8,106 bases of DNA. Source: Labilithrix luteola. Its GTDB lineage: Bacteria; Myxococcota_A; Polyangia; Polyangiales; Polyangiaceae. The stretch's first letter is position 1, and each line of letters begins with the position of its first letter. The stretch spans positions 1 to 8,106 of the forward strand of contig JAMFST010000708.1 of assembly GCA_026225435.1 (NCBI GenBank). The letters run 5' to 3'. Positions 1-6,859 of this stretch are shown in pieces. The position numbers and the translations under genes are program-made. A model generated the notes under the pieces. It searched no databases, was not told where the DNA came from, and saw nothing but the letters and a program-made list of their open reading frames with translations.

Positions 1-35
1 CCCACGACGAGAACGGGCACTTCTACCTGCTTCAT
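1..35 (-). CDS. Probable FAD-dependent monooxygenase, N-terminal start only (partial)
   Basis: Reading the minus strand, an ATG at 35-33 opens a frame, MKQVEVPVLVV, that runs off the left edge after 11 codons and two further bases (GG, so glycine is next). It has the best ribosome binding site in the window, GGAGG five bases before the ATG. A short charged stretch followed by VPVLVVG is how the first beta strand of a Rossmann fold begins. This exact style is common in PheA/TfdB-type FAD aromatic hydroxylases, where a GxGxxG motif comes next. It lies 66 nt downstream of the amidohydrolase gene on the same strand with no terminator between, so it is probably the third gene of the operon. The family call is inference from very few residues; another NAD(P)/FAD Rossmann enzyme is possible. 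That a gene starts here is much more certain than what it encodes. Confidence 0.6.
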   Translation of the reverse strand, partial: MKQVEVPVLVV

Positions 36-101
36 GGATTCCTCCACCTGAATGAATCGAAAGAGCGCCAGGTTTTTTGTACGGACCACCACCCGTGTTC
101 G

Positions 102-1064
102 TCAGCGAAGGCGGCTGCGCAATCCCGCGATGCGGGGAAGAAGGCGGAGAGCCGTGCCGTGGAAGATGGCCTCGCGCTCCTCCGCGGAGAGCTCCGCCGT
201 GTCGCGAAGCGCCTGGGGGCACGCGACGGCCAGATCGCGCCGCAGGTACGGATAGTCGGAGCCGAACACGACCCGGTCCATTCCAACGACCGACCGCAAG
301 AGACGGAGCACCGGATCGCTCCACGACAGCGCCGTATCCCAGTGGAGACGGCGGAAGGTGTCCGCGGCGGACCCGCGCTCGTCGCCCCCGGGGATGACCT
401 TCATCTCGTCGACGATGGCGAAGCGCGACGCCAGATAGGGGATCGTCCCGCCGGCGTGGGAGAAGACGTACTGCACGTTTCGCGTGCGCGCGAAGGTCCC
501 CGAGTAGTGCAAGCGGGCAATTGCTCGTGACGTGTCGACCACGAAATCGAGGAGCGAATCGGGCAGCCCCAGCTGGTGGGCGGTGGGATCGGGCGACATC
601 GTGGGGTGAACGAACACGACGGTGCCGCGTCGCTCGAGCTCCGCAAAGACCGGTGCGTAGTGCTCGTCGCCGAGGTAGACGCCGCGCGCGTTGGAGAAGA
701 GGACCACGCCATCGAGCTCGAGCACGTCGAGCGCATACGCCAGCTCGTCGAGCGAGCCGTCGACGTCCGGCAGCGGCAGGCAGGCGAACGCGCCGAATCT
801 GTCGGGGCGCTCGCGGACGAGGTTTGCCGCCAGCTCGTTGCACCGTCGGGCCAGCGCTCTCGCCTTTCCGTCGTCCCCCATGTGCACGCCGGGAGTGCTG
901 ATCGACGTGACGGCGACGTCGATGTCGGCGTCGTCCATGAAGGAGAGCGCGCCAGCAGGCGACCAGGGGGGCGGCGCGATGCCCCCGACCGGACCGCTGC
1001 CGCCGTTCGTCTCCCGCCAGAAGAAGTCCGGGAGGATGTGGTGATGCAGGTCGATGGTGAGCAT
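102..1064 (-). CDS. Amidohydrolase-2 family metal-dependent decarboxylase/hydrolase (ACMSD-like)
   Basis: A 320-residue TIM-barrel protein of the amidohydrolase-2 family. This family includes aminocarboxymuconate-semialdehyde decarboxylase (ACMSD), gamma-resorcylate decarboxylase and 6-methylsalicylate decarboxylase, which remove CO2 non-oxidatively using a bound metal. The metal site looks complete: HxH at H7 and H9 (in DLHHH), H153 (FVHPT), H203 (FSHAGG) and D270 (FGSDYP), in the same order and at similar spacing to the ACMSD ligands. The segment PPWSPAGALSFMDD followed by SISTPGVH resembles the 6-methylsalicylate decarboxylase branch. No signal peptide is seen, so it should be cytoplasmic. 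The ATG follows a GAGGGGG ribosome binding site that overlaps the stop of the upstream aldehyde dehydrogenase gene, with only 10 nt between the genes, so the two are almost certainly co-transcribed and perhaps translationally coupled. The substrate is unknown; hydrolysis rather than decarboxylation cannot be excluded. Confidence 0.92.
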   Translation of the reverse strand: MLTIDLHHHILPDFFWRETNGGSGPVGGIAPPPWSPAGALSFMDDADIDVAVTSISTPGVHMGDDGKARALARRCNELAANLVRERPDRFGAFACLPLPDVDGSLDELAYALDVLELDGVVLFSNARGVYLGDEHYAPVFAELERRGTVVFVHPTMSPDPTAHQLGLPDSLLDFVVDTSRAIARLHYSGTFARTRNVQYVFSHAGGTIPYLASRFAIVDEMKVIPGGDERGSAADTFRRLHWDTALSWSDPVLRLLRSVVGMDRVVFGSDYPYLRRDLAVACPQALRDTAELSAEEREAIFHGTALRLLPRIAGLRSRLR

Positions 1065-1074
1065 GAACGCCCCC

Positions 1075-2535
1075 TCAGAACGGGTACTGCCGCTCGCTAC
1101 TGCGCGAGTTGATCCAGATGACGTCGGTGAAGTCGGCGAGGCTGTCGGGACCGGTGCGCCCCCAGCCGCTCGCGCGGACGCCGCCCATCGGAGCGTGCAC
1201 CTCGTCGTTCACGGTGGGGGAGTTCACGTTCACGATCCCGTGCTGGATGCGCGGAGCGAGCTCGAACCCGCGGTAGGTGTTGCCCGTCAGGATCGACGAG
1301 GTCAGGCCGTACTGCACCCGGTTGGCGACGCGCACGGCGTCGTCGGCGGTGTCCACCGGCTCGACGATCACCACCGGGCCGAAGGTCTCCTCGTTCGACA
1401 CCGCGGCGGCGTAGGGCACGTCGGTCAGGATGGTCGGCTGGTACACCTTGCCCTCGAACGTCCCGCCGGTGCGGACGACTGCCCCTTGCGCCACCGCTTC
1501 GCGCACGCGCTGGTGAACGGCGGTGACCGCGTCGTTCGAGATGAGCGGGCCGATGATGGTCGCCGGGTTCTCGGGATCTCCCGACGAGAGGGTCTTGGTG
1601 CGGGCGACGAACTTCTCGAGGAACGCCTCGTAGATCTTCTTCTGGATGATGATCTTGCGCGTGTTCAGGCAGATCTGCCCCTGATGGAAGAACGAGCCGA
1701 ACGTGGCCGTGCGCACCGCGTAGTCCACGTCGACGTCGTCGAGGACGATCATCGGGTTGTAGCCACCGAGCTCCATCACCGATCGCTTCAACGTCCTGCC
1801 GGCGCGCTCGGCGAGAAGGCGGGCGGTCTTCACCCCGCCGATCAGGTTGATGCAGCGGACGTCGTCACTCTCGAAGACCGCGTCGGCGATCGGGCCGGCG
1901 GCTCCGGGCGCGTGGGTGACGACGTTGATCACCCCGGCCGGGAACCCAGCTTCCTCCGCGACCTGCGCCACGATGAGCCCGGCCGACACCGGCGCGAGCT
2001 CCGACGGCTTGACGACGACGGTGTTCCCGGCGGCGACCGGTGACAGCACCGCGCGCCAGGAGAGGATGTTCGCGCCGTTCCAGGGCGTGAAGCTGGCGAC
2101 CACCCCGAGGGGGCGACGGATACCGATGGAGTGAGAGCCTGGCACGTTCGTCTGCAGGACCTCGCCCTTGGGGAGGTAGACCCAGCTCGCCGCCTGCTCG
2201 AGCGTCGCGATCACCAAGTCTTGCTGGAAGTTGGCAAACGAGATCGTGCTGCCCGTCTCCCGCGCGAGCATCCGCGCGATCTCGCCTCGTCGCCGCTTCA
2301 CCACCTCTGCTGCCTTGAAGAAGAGTCGCGCGCGCTCCGCCGGCGTCGTCTCCGCCCACGCCGGAAAGGCATTCGCGGCCGCGTCGATGGCCGCCTGCGC
2401 ATCCTTCCGTCCGCCCGCGGGAACCCGCGCGAAGAGGTTGCCGCTGTAGGGCTCGTGCACGTCGAACAGCTCGCCGCTGTCGGCCTCACGCCAGGTGCCA
2501 CTCGCGTAGTACTTGTAAGTCGGCGCTGTGCTCAT
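1075..2535 (-). CDS. NAD(P)-dependent aldehyde dehydrogenase
   Basis: A full-length (486 residues) aldehyde dehydrogenase superfamily enzyme that oxidises an aldehyde or semialdehyde to the acid with NAD(P)+. All core residues are present: the oxyanion asparagine N153 in FTPWN, cofactor-binding K176 in VVVKPSE, general base E255 in MELGG, catalytic cysteine C289 in FFHQGQIC, and E383 in NEETFGP. The style (HQGQIC, the C-terminal HAPMGGVRASGWGR) fits the branch with benzaldehyde, vanillin and salicylaldehyde dehydrogenases. Two motifs differ from the usual: the FTGS turn reads LIGG (231-234) and ELGGKNP reads ELGGYNP (255-261). The start at MSTAPTYKYY is chosen because GGGAGA lies 10 nt upstream; a TTG 15 codons earlier has no such support and adds an atypical, arginine-rich leader. 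It is the first gene of the catabolic operon, 138 nt after the regulator. The specific substrate cannot be told from sequence. Confidence 0.95.
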   Translation of the reverse strand: MSTAPTYKYYASGTWREADSGELFDVHEPYSGNLFARVPAGGRKDAQAAIDAAANAFPAWAETTPAERARLFFKAAEVVKRRRGEIARMLARETGSTISFANFQQDLVIATLEQAASWVYLPKGEVLQTNVPGSHSIGIRRPLGVVASFTPWNGANILSWRAVLSPVAAGNTVVVKPSELAPVSAGLIVAQVAEEAGFPAGVINVVTHAPGAAGPIADAVFESDDVRCINLIGGVKTARLLAERAGRTLKRSVMELGGYNPMIVLDDVDVDYAVRTATFGSFFHQGQICLNTRKIIIQKKIYEAFLEKFVARTKTLSSGDPENPATIIGPLISNDAVTAVHQRVREAVAQGAVVRTGGTFEGKVYQPTILTDVPYAAAVSNEETFGPVVIVEPVDTADDAVRVANRVQYGLTSSILTGNTYRGFELAPRIQHGIVNVNSPTVNDEVHAPMGGVRASGWGRTGPDSLADFTDVIWINSRSSERQYPF

Positions 2536-2573
2536 GATCGGTGGGTCTCCCGCAAGACGTTCGCCTTGCCGTC

Positions 2574-2589
2574 CCCCCAAGCTAGGGGG
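2574..2589 (-). other. GC hairpin in the leader of the aldehyde dehydrogenase gene
   Basis: Five C and five G flank a six-base loop (CCCCC TAGCTT GGGGG on the minus strand), symmetrical around AGCT. It ends 38 nt before the aldehyde dehydrogenase ATG. No run of T follows in the direction of transcription, so it does not look like an intrinsic terminator; it may be a leader structure or a protein site, or chance in GC-rich DNA. Confidence 0.35.
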
Positions 2590-2635
2590 CGTCGCGATTG
2601 ACCACCGTGTAACTGGCCGCCGATCTACGAGGAAA

Positions 2636-2655
2636 GGGCGTGAATCGGGCGTGAA
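2636..2655 (-). repeat. Tandem 9-bp direct repeat, 11-bp period (candidate winged-helix operator)
   Basis: On the minus strand TTCACGCCC occurs twice with two bases (GA) between the copies, giving a period of exactly 11 bp; on the plus strand the copies are GGGCGTGAA at 2636-2644 and 2647-2655. OmpR/PhoB-family winged helices are known to bind head-to-tail on direct repeats with about 11 bp between equivalent bases, and in PhoB-type promoters the repeat replaces the -35 box. Here the repeat sits where the -35 would be for the candidate -10 at 2627-2622, beside a gene whose product has just such a winged helix. That it is the regulator's operator is inference. Confidence 0.55.
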
Positions 2656-2673
2656 GTCGTCAAAACGATCTCC

Positions 2674-5598
2674 TCAGCCGACCTCGAGAATCGCCGCCGC
2701 CTCGACGAGGTCACCCGACGAAAATCCCTCGCGGAAGGTGGAATGGACCCGTCGTACGCTCTCGAGCGTGTCCTTGCGCCGCGCCGGGCCTCGCGTCAGG
2801 CGGTGCGCGCTCATGAGGGCGCGGAGCTCGAAGGAGGTCGCGCCTTGCGCGTGCGCGACGGCCGCCGCGGTCGCATGGGCCTGCAGAGCAGCGACGGGGT
2901 CGATGCTCTCCATCAGGTCCCCACGTACGCGGTGCAGCTCCGCGGACCACGCTCGTTCGTCGCTGGTCTCGACGAAGTCCAGCACCTCGTCGACCTCGCG
3001 CAAGGCGCGCGCGTGCTGTCCGGCGCGGACGCACACCGCGATGAAGCTGGGGAGGAACGCGGTTCGACCGTAGGCGACCGTGCGGAGGGGCCCGGGCAGA
3101 CCGCGGGTGAGCTCCTCGAGGCTCTGCTCGGCGCGCGCTGGCTCGAGCTCGACGAGCGCTCCGTGAAGCAGGGTCAGCGAGCGGCCTTGCCACACGAGGG
3201 AGCCGGCGTCCTTGGCGACCTCGAAGGCTCGCTTGGCGAAATCCAGCGCCGCACCGGGCTCGCGCCGCCAGGTGTGGGCGAGCGACAGCATGGTGAGCGC
3301 CGTCGCCAGCTGGAACGGGTCACCGAGCGCCTCCGCCTGGGCGAGCCCGCTCGCTCCGTAGGCCAGCGCCTCGTCGGGCGCGCCGCTCAGCCAGGACAGG
3401 GTCACGAGGTGCCCCGCGGCGAGCCCGACCACGGGACCGTTCCGCACGCGAGCTGGATCGCTCTGCGCCGACTCGAGCACGCGATAGGCGCGCGTCAGCG
3501 GTTCGCGGGCCGCGGCGAGCTGCCCACGGAACAGGCGAGCGGAGGACGACACCACGGCCGCTTCGGCAGCGGCAACCGGGTCCTGAAGGCGGCCGACGAC
3601 GAGGTCAACCTCGGCCTCGTGCTCCTCGATCGCCGCGAGCCTTCCTCGGTAGAAGAGACATCGCTGCAGTCCGAGGAGCGCACCGAGCACGGCGCGATCC
3701 TCGCCCAGCGCGCGCCCGAGCTCGGCGGTGCGGGCGAACATCTGCTCGAGACGTGGCTCCCGGAAGGCTTGCATGGCCACGATCGCCGGACCGATCCGTT
3801 CGAGGACGCGGAGCTCCAGGCGGCGCGATTCGTCGGACGCGGGCAGCCGCTTCACCAGCTCGCCGGCGCGTTCGAGCTGCGTGAGCGCGTCGGCTCGCCC
3901 GAAGCGACGCGAGGCGCGCTCTCCGGCGGCGCAGTAGTAACCACTGGCCTTGGCGAGCACGTGAGCTTGGTCGAAATGGAAGGCCAGCTCGCCGGCCACC
4001 AGATCGGTCTCCCCGGCGTAGGCGCGCTCGAGGTGCTCGCCGATGCGACGGTGCCAGGTGCGCGAGATCGCGGCGGGGACGCGCGCCAGCGCCGCGTGGC
4101 GATGAAGCGCGTGCGTGAAGGCGTAGCAAGACTGCACAGAGCCGTCAGGCCAGGTGTCGGCCGAGACGTAGCGGAGGAGGCGCCCGTCGCCCGTCTGAGC
4201 TTCGCAGATCACGTCCACGTCTTCGTTGGCCATGTCGAGCGCGCTCGCGACCGCGCCGACGGCGAAGGTCGCGCCGGCCACGCTCGCCGCCTCCAGCACG
4301 CGTTGCTCTCTCGGCTTGAGGCGCTCGATCTGCGCGTCGATCAGCTGACGTACCGTCTCCGGTCGCTGCGCGGTCACGTCGGCGACCGAGCAGGTGAGGC
4401 TCCAGGTCCCTTCGCTCTCCCGGAGCAACCCCTGCCCCTGCAGATCGTCGGTCAGCGCGGCGAGGAAGAGGGGATTTCCGCCGGTCATGCGGGTGAGCGC
4501 CTCGGGCAGATCGCGCGGAAACCGGTGTGCACCGTAGCGACGCGCGAGGAAGTCGCTGACGGCATCCGTCGTGAACGACTCGATCGACAACGTCGTCGCG
4601 ACGCGATGTGCTCTGAGCTCGTTCATCATCGAACGAGCTCCGCTGTCCTCGCGGATCTCTCCCCGGCGCATCGTGGCGATGACCAGGAGCTGCGCTGCCT
4701 CCCGCCGGCTGCCCAGCGCCGCGAGGAGGTCGACGGTGGACTGGTCGGACCACTGGAGATCTTCGAGAACGAGGAGCAAAGGTCGCTCGGCCGCCAGAAC
4801 GTCGAGGGCATCGGAGAGCTCGCGCAAGAGCCGCGCCTGCGTGGCCCCCTGAACGCGAAGCTGAAGAGCCGGTAGCTTGTCGTCCGGGATCAGTCCGGAC
4901 ATTTGGACCAACCAGGTCGGAGCATGACGGGAGAGAGCTTCGAGCACGTGCGCGCCGCGTGCGGAGCGGCACAGCGCCGTCATCGCCGTGAAGACAGGGA
5001 GGTAGGCTTCCCCGGTCCCGAGCTGGTCGACACACGCTCCGCGAGCGACGAGCGCACCCGCTGGCAGGGCGACGTGGCGCACGAACGCGTCGACCAGAGT
5101 GCTCTTGCCGATGCCTGCTTCCCCGACCACGAAGAGGATCTGCCGCCGCCCCGAGAGCGCGTCCCGGAAGACATCGTGTGCCAGCTTCATCTCCGCGTCG
5201 CGTCCCACGAGCCACGGCGCGGGCTCCGTCGAGCCCGGGACGTCGGTGGCGAGCGCCGTGAGCTGCGGCCATGACGTCTCGACGTCGCGCGCGAAGCGGT
5301 AGCCGCGACCGATGACGGTCTCGATGATCCCTTCGCCGAGCACGAGCCGGACCTCGCGCACGTGCGTGCGCAACAGGCTCTCGCTGATGACCCACTTTCC
5401 CCAGATGGCTTCGACGAGCTCCTCTTGCGTGACGAGCCGCCGGGGGTGGGCGGTCAGGTACGTGAGGATGGAGAATGGCTTCGGGCGCAGCGTCAGCTGT
5501 TTGTCGTGCTTCCACAGCCGCTGCTCCGACAGGTCCAGGCGGAACGGAGGAAACGAGCGCACCTCGTTCGCCGACCGCGGGGACGACTCATCGGACAT
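2674..5598 (-). CDS. Large transcriptional regulator: OmpR-type winged helix + STAND-like ATPase + TPR-like helical region
   Basis: A 974-residue multidomain regulator. Residues ~16-104 form an OmpR/CadC-type winged-helix DNA-binding domain (FRLDLSEQRLW, then LTYLTAHPRRLVTQEEL, the recognition-helix region ISESLLRTHVREVR, and the closing wing TVIGRGYRFA). After a linker, WLVGRDAEM (129-137) opens an AAA-type ATPase with Walker A GEAGIGKST (159-167, K165), Walker B LLLVLED (274-280) followed by LQWSD, a sensor-like LLVIATMRRGE, and TGGNPLF (372-378), the hallmark of MalT/AfsR-like STAND ATPases. Residues ~540-974 are alpha-helical and TPR-like and probably sense a ligand or partner. There is no receiver domain, membrane segment or kinase, so it should be a cytoplasmic ATP-dependent switch. 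It lies directly upstream of the catabolic operon on the same strand and is the best candidate for its regulator. No Shine-Dalgarno precedes the ATG; see the leaderless promoter. Confidence 0.93.
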   Translation of the reverse strand: MSDESSPRSANEVRSFPPFRLDLSEQRLWKHDKQLTLRPKPFSILTYLTAHPRRLVTQEELVEAIWGKWVISESLLRTHVREVRLVLGEGIIETVIGRGYRFARDVETSWPQLTALATDVPGSTEPAPWLVGRDAEMKLAHDVFRDALSGRRQILFVVGEAGIGKSTLVDAFVRHVALPAGALVARGACVDQLGTGEAYLPVFTAMTALCRSARGAHVLEALSRHAPTWLVQMSGLIPDDKLPALQLRVQGATQARLLRELSDALDVLAAERPLLLVLEDLQWSDQSTVDLLAALGSRREAAQLLVIATMRRGEIREDSGARSMMNELRAHRVATTLSIESFTTDAVSDFLARRYGAHRFPRDLPEALTRMTGGNPLFLAALTDDLQGQGLLRESEGTWSLTCSVADVTAQRPETVRQLIDAQIERLKPREQRVLEAASVAGATFAVGAVASALDMANEDVDVICEAQTGDGRLLRYVSADTWPDGSVQSCYAFTHALHRHAALARVPAAISRTWHRRIGEHLERAYAGETDLVAGELAFHFDQAHVLAKASGYYCAAGERASRRFGRADALTQLERAGELVKRLPASDESRRLELRVLERIGPAIVAMQAFREPRLEQMFARTAELGRALGEDRAVLGALLGLQRCLFYRGRLAAIEEHEAEVDLVVGRLQDPVAAAEAAVVSSSARLFRGQLAAAREPLTRAYRVLESAQSDPARVRNGPVVGLAAGHLVTLSWLSGAPDEALAYGASGLAQAEALGDPFQLATALTMLSLAHTWRREPGAALDFAKRAFEVAKDAGSLVWQGRSLTLLHGALVELEPARAEQSLEELTRGLPGPLRTVAYGRTAFLPSFIAVCVRAGQHARALREVDEVLDFVETSDERAWSAELHRVRGDLMESIDPVAALQAHATAAAVAHAQGATSFELRALMSAHRLTRGPARRKDTLESVRRVHSTFREGFSSGDLVEAAAILEVG

Positions 5599-5633
5599 AC
5601 GATGGGTATAGTCGGGTGATCCCGAAGTCCCAA
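5598..5633 (-). promoter_or_regulatory. Candidate promoter of the regulator with dyad in the spacer; leaderless start
   Basis: In the minus-strand direction TTGGGA (5633-5628) and TATACC (5610-5605) are separated by exactly 17 bp and each matches the sigma70-type consensus at four of six bases. A start seven bases past the -10 falls on the A of the regulator ATG at 5598, which would give a leaderless mRNA and would explain the missing ribosome binding site. The spacer contains a perfect dyad, TCGGG TGAT CCCGA on the plus strand (5612-5625), well placed for a repressor or autoregulator. The boxes are visible in the sequence; promoter activity is inferred. Confidence 0.45.
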
Positions 5634-5676
5634 GGCGCGTCGGCCCGTCGAGCTCTTGCCGCAGCGCGTGAAACGA

Positions 5677-6699
5677 TCACTCCTCGCGCGTGGTCATCCC
5701 GTCGAGGGCGATCTTACCGAGCATCGTGCCGCTTTCGACCCGGCGATGCGCCGCTGCGAGGCTCGTGGCCGTGAGGACGCCGCCACGTTCCGTCAGGGTC
5801 GTCCGCACCTGGCCTTGGTCGACGAGCGCGGCGACCTCGGTGAGCAGGCGGTGTTGCTCGATCATGTCGTCGGTCTGGAAGAGCGAGCGAGTGAACATCA
5901 TCTCCAGCGAGACGGTGAGACTCTTCGGCTTGAAGGGCAACACGCCGATGTCCGGGTTGTCGATGAAGGTCACGTGACCTTGCGGCTTGAGCACCTCGAT
6001 GATCTGCGGGAGGTTCTCCGGCGTGGTCGTCAGGGCCGCCACGTAGTCGACGCCAGGGAAGCCCAGCTCGCCGCAGGTCTCCTTCAGCGGACGGCGATGA
6101 TCGACGACGTGGTGCGCCCCCATCGCGCGGACGAAGTCGGCGGACTCCGCACGTGATGCGGTGCCGATGATCGTCAGCGGTGTCAGACGTCTCGCGAGCT
6201 GCACGAGAATGGACCCGACGCCGCCTGCTGCGGCGAGCACCAGGATCGTCTTGGGGGAGTCCTGACCTGCGGGGGCACGCGCGACACGCATGCGCTCGAA
6301 GAGGATCTCCCAGGCCGTGATGGCGGTCAGCGGGAGCGCGGCCGCTTCGAGGAACGACAGCGACTTCGGCTTCTTCGCCACCAAGCGCTCATCGACTGCA
6401 TGGAGCTCGGCGTTGGCGCCGGGCCGATCGACGGCGCCGGCATAGAACACCTCGTCGCCCGGCGTGAAGAGCGTCACCTCGCGCCCCACCGCCGCGACGA
6501 CGCCTGCCACGTCCCAGCCGAGAATCTTCGCGTCCGGAGCGGTCGGTTGCTCGTAGGCGCGAACCTTGACGTCCGCGGGATTGACGGCGACCGCTCTGAC
6601 GGACACGAGCAGATCCCGTGGACCAGGCACCGGCGCGGACGTGTCGATCTCTTCCAGTACGTCGGCGCCGCCTGCCCTTCGATAGCCGATAGCTCTCAT
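5677..6699 (-). CDS. Zinc-binding alcohol dehydrogenase family protein (NADPH quinone/enone reductase-like)
   Basis: A 340-residue medium-chain dehydrogenase/reductase. It follows the pattern of the 'zinc-binding alcohol dehydrogenase family' (adh_fam_1 type): MRAIGYRRAG, PVPGPRDLLV, VNPADVKVRA, LGWDVAGVV, FTPGDEVFYAG, DRPGANAE, KKPKSLSFLEAAALPLTAITAWE, and a cofactor loop AAAGGVGS (156-163). Despite the name there is no cysteine set for catalytic or structural zinc, so it is more like quinone oxidoreductase, reducing quinones or alpha,beta-unsaturated carbonyls with NADPH in the cytoplasm. The ATG at 6699 is chosen because homologues begin MKAIGY; a GTG five codons upstream is also open, and neither has a clear ribosome binding site. 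It ends 78 nt before the regulator on the same strand, but the regulator seems to have its own promoter. It may detoxify quinones made by the neighbouring aromatic pathway (inference). Confidence 0.93.
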   Translation of the reverse strand: MRAIGYRRAGGADVLEEIDTSAPVPGPRDLLVSVRAVAVNPADVKVRAYEQPTAPDAKILGWDVAGVVAAVGREVTLFTPGDEVFYAGAVDRPGANAELHAVDERLVAKKPKSLSFLEAAALPLTAITAWEILFERMRVARAPAGQDSPKTILVLAAAGGVGSILVQLARRLTPLTIIGTASRAESADFVRAMGAHHVVDHRRPLKETCGELGFPGVDYVAALTTTPENLPQIIEVLKPQGHVTFIDNPDIGVLPFKPKSLTVSLEMMFTRSLFQTDDMIEQHRLLTEVAALVDQGQVRTTLTERGGVLTATSLAAAHRRVESGTMLGKIALDGMTTREE

Positions 6700-6752
6700 G
6701 TGCACGGTTCGCACTGTGGACGGTCGGCGGCGATATGAGAAGCTCGGCCAGA

Positions 6753-6764
6753 GACGAATTCGTC
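6753..6764. promoter_or_regulatory. Perfect 12-bp palindrome, candidate operator
   Basis: GACGAATTCGTC is perfectly self-complementary and lies 54-65 nt upstream of the reductase ATG, where a repressor or activator site would be expected. Its AT-rich centre stands out in this GC-rich region. No TetR, MarR or LysR gene is in the window to pair with it, so the function is a guess. Confidence 0.35.
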
Positions 6765-6807
6765 GCTCGTCACCGCATCGGTCCGCGTGCTCCCGCTAAC
6801 GCGGAGG

Positions 6808-6859
6808 CAACGGCGGCGGTATCCGGAGAGCGCTCAAGATCCTGCGGTGGCCGCCGTTG
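6808..6859. repeat. Perfect 10-bp inverted repeat with 32-nt loop
   Basis: CAACGGCGGC at 6808-6817 is the exact reverse complement of GCCGCCGTTG at 6850-6859. It sits 48 nt before the proposed GTG start of the following gene. It could fold in the 5' leader or be a paired protein site. No T-run follows on either side, so a terminator is unlikely. Confidence 0.4.

Larger units (their letters stand above)
2536..2673 (-). promoter_or_regulatory. Leader and control region of the aldehyde dehydrogenase operon
   Basis: This 138-nt gap separates the regulator stop from the aldehyde dehydrogenase start; both genes are on the minus strand. In the transcription direction it holds the tandem direct repeat described separately (2636-2655), then eight bases, then a weak -10-like TAGATC (2627-2622), which would start transcription near 2615 and leave a leader of about 80 nt. 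No good -35 box sits at the right distance from this -10; the repeat occupies that position, as in activator-dependent promoters. A hairpin (2574-2589) and the GGGAGA ribosome binding site complete the leader. The -10 call matches the consensus at only three of six bases and is weak. Whether the regulator mRNA also reads through into the operon is open, since I see no terminator. Confidence 0.5.

Noticed and set aside
1054..2043. 329-codon open frame on the plus strand opposite the aldehyde dehydrogenase
   Set aside because: Composition typical of a GC-rich shadow (V, D, R, H repeats), no ribosome binding site or motif, and it is fully opposite a well-conserved enzyme.
2536..2580. Upstream TTG start for the aldehyde dehydrogenase (adds 15 residues)
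   Set aside because: Rare start codon and an atypical leader peptide that would cross the hairpin; the ATG at 2535 has GGGAGA at good distance and matches where the family begins.
2658..2663. TTGACG on the minus strand as a -35 box for the aldehyde dehydrogenase operon
   Set aside because: At 16-18 bp spacing the -10 position reads CGCCCT or similar, with no resemblance to a -10.
2743..4875. 710-codon open frame on the plus strand opposite the regulator
   Set aside because: Its translation is rich in R, G, E and H without any domain, while the opposite strand carries a complete winged-helix/ATPase protein. Long antisense frames are expected in high-GC coding DNA.
4145..5515. 456-codon frame on the minus strand overlapping the regulator
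   Set aside because: Arginine/alanine-rich translation in a shifted frame of a gene with intact motifs; a shadow, and no sign of a frameshift in the regulator.
5664..5672. GCGCGTGAA, an 8/9 match to the operon repeat, ahead of the regulator
   Set aside because: A single copy with no second half-site 11 bp away; such a match is easily found by chance in GC-rich DNA.
6699..6725. Imperfect direct repeat TGTGCACGGTT / TGTGGACGGTC beside the reductase start
   Set aside because: Two mismatches in 11, a 16-bp period, and the first copy overlaps the start codon; too weak to call an operator.
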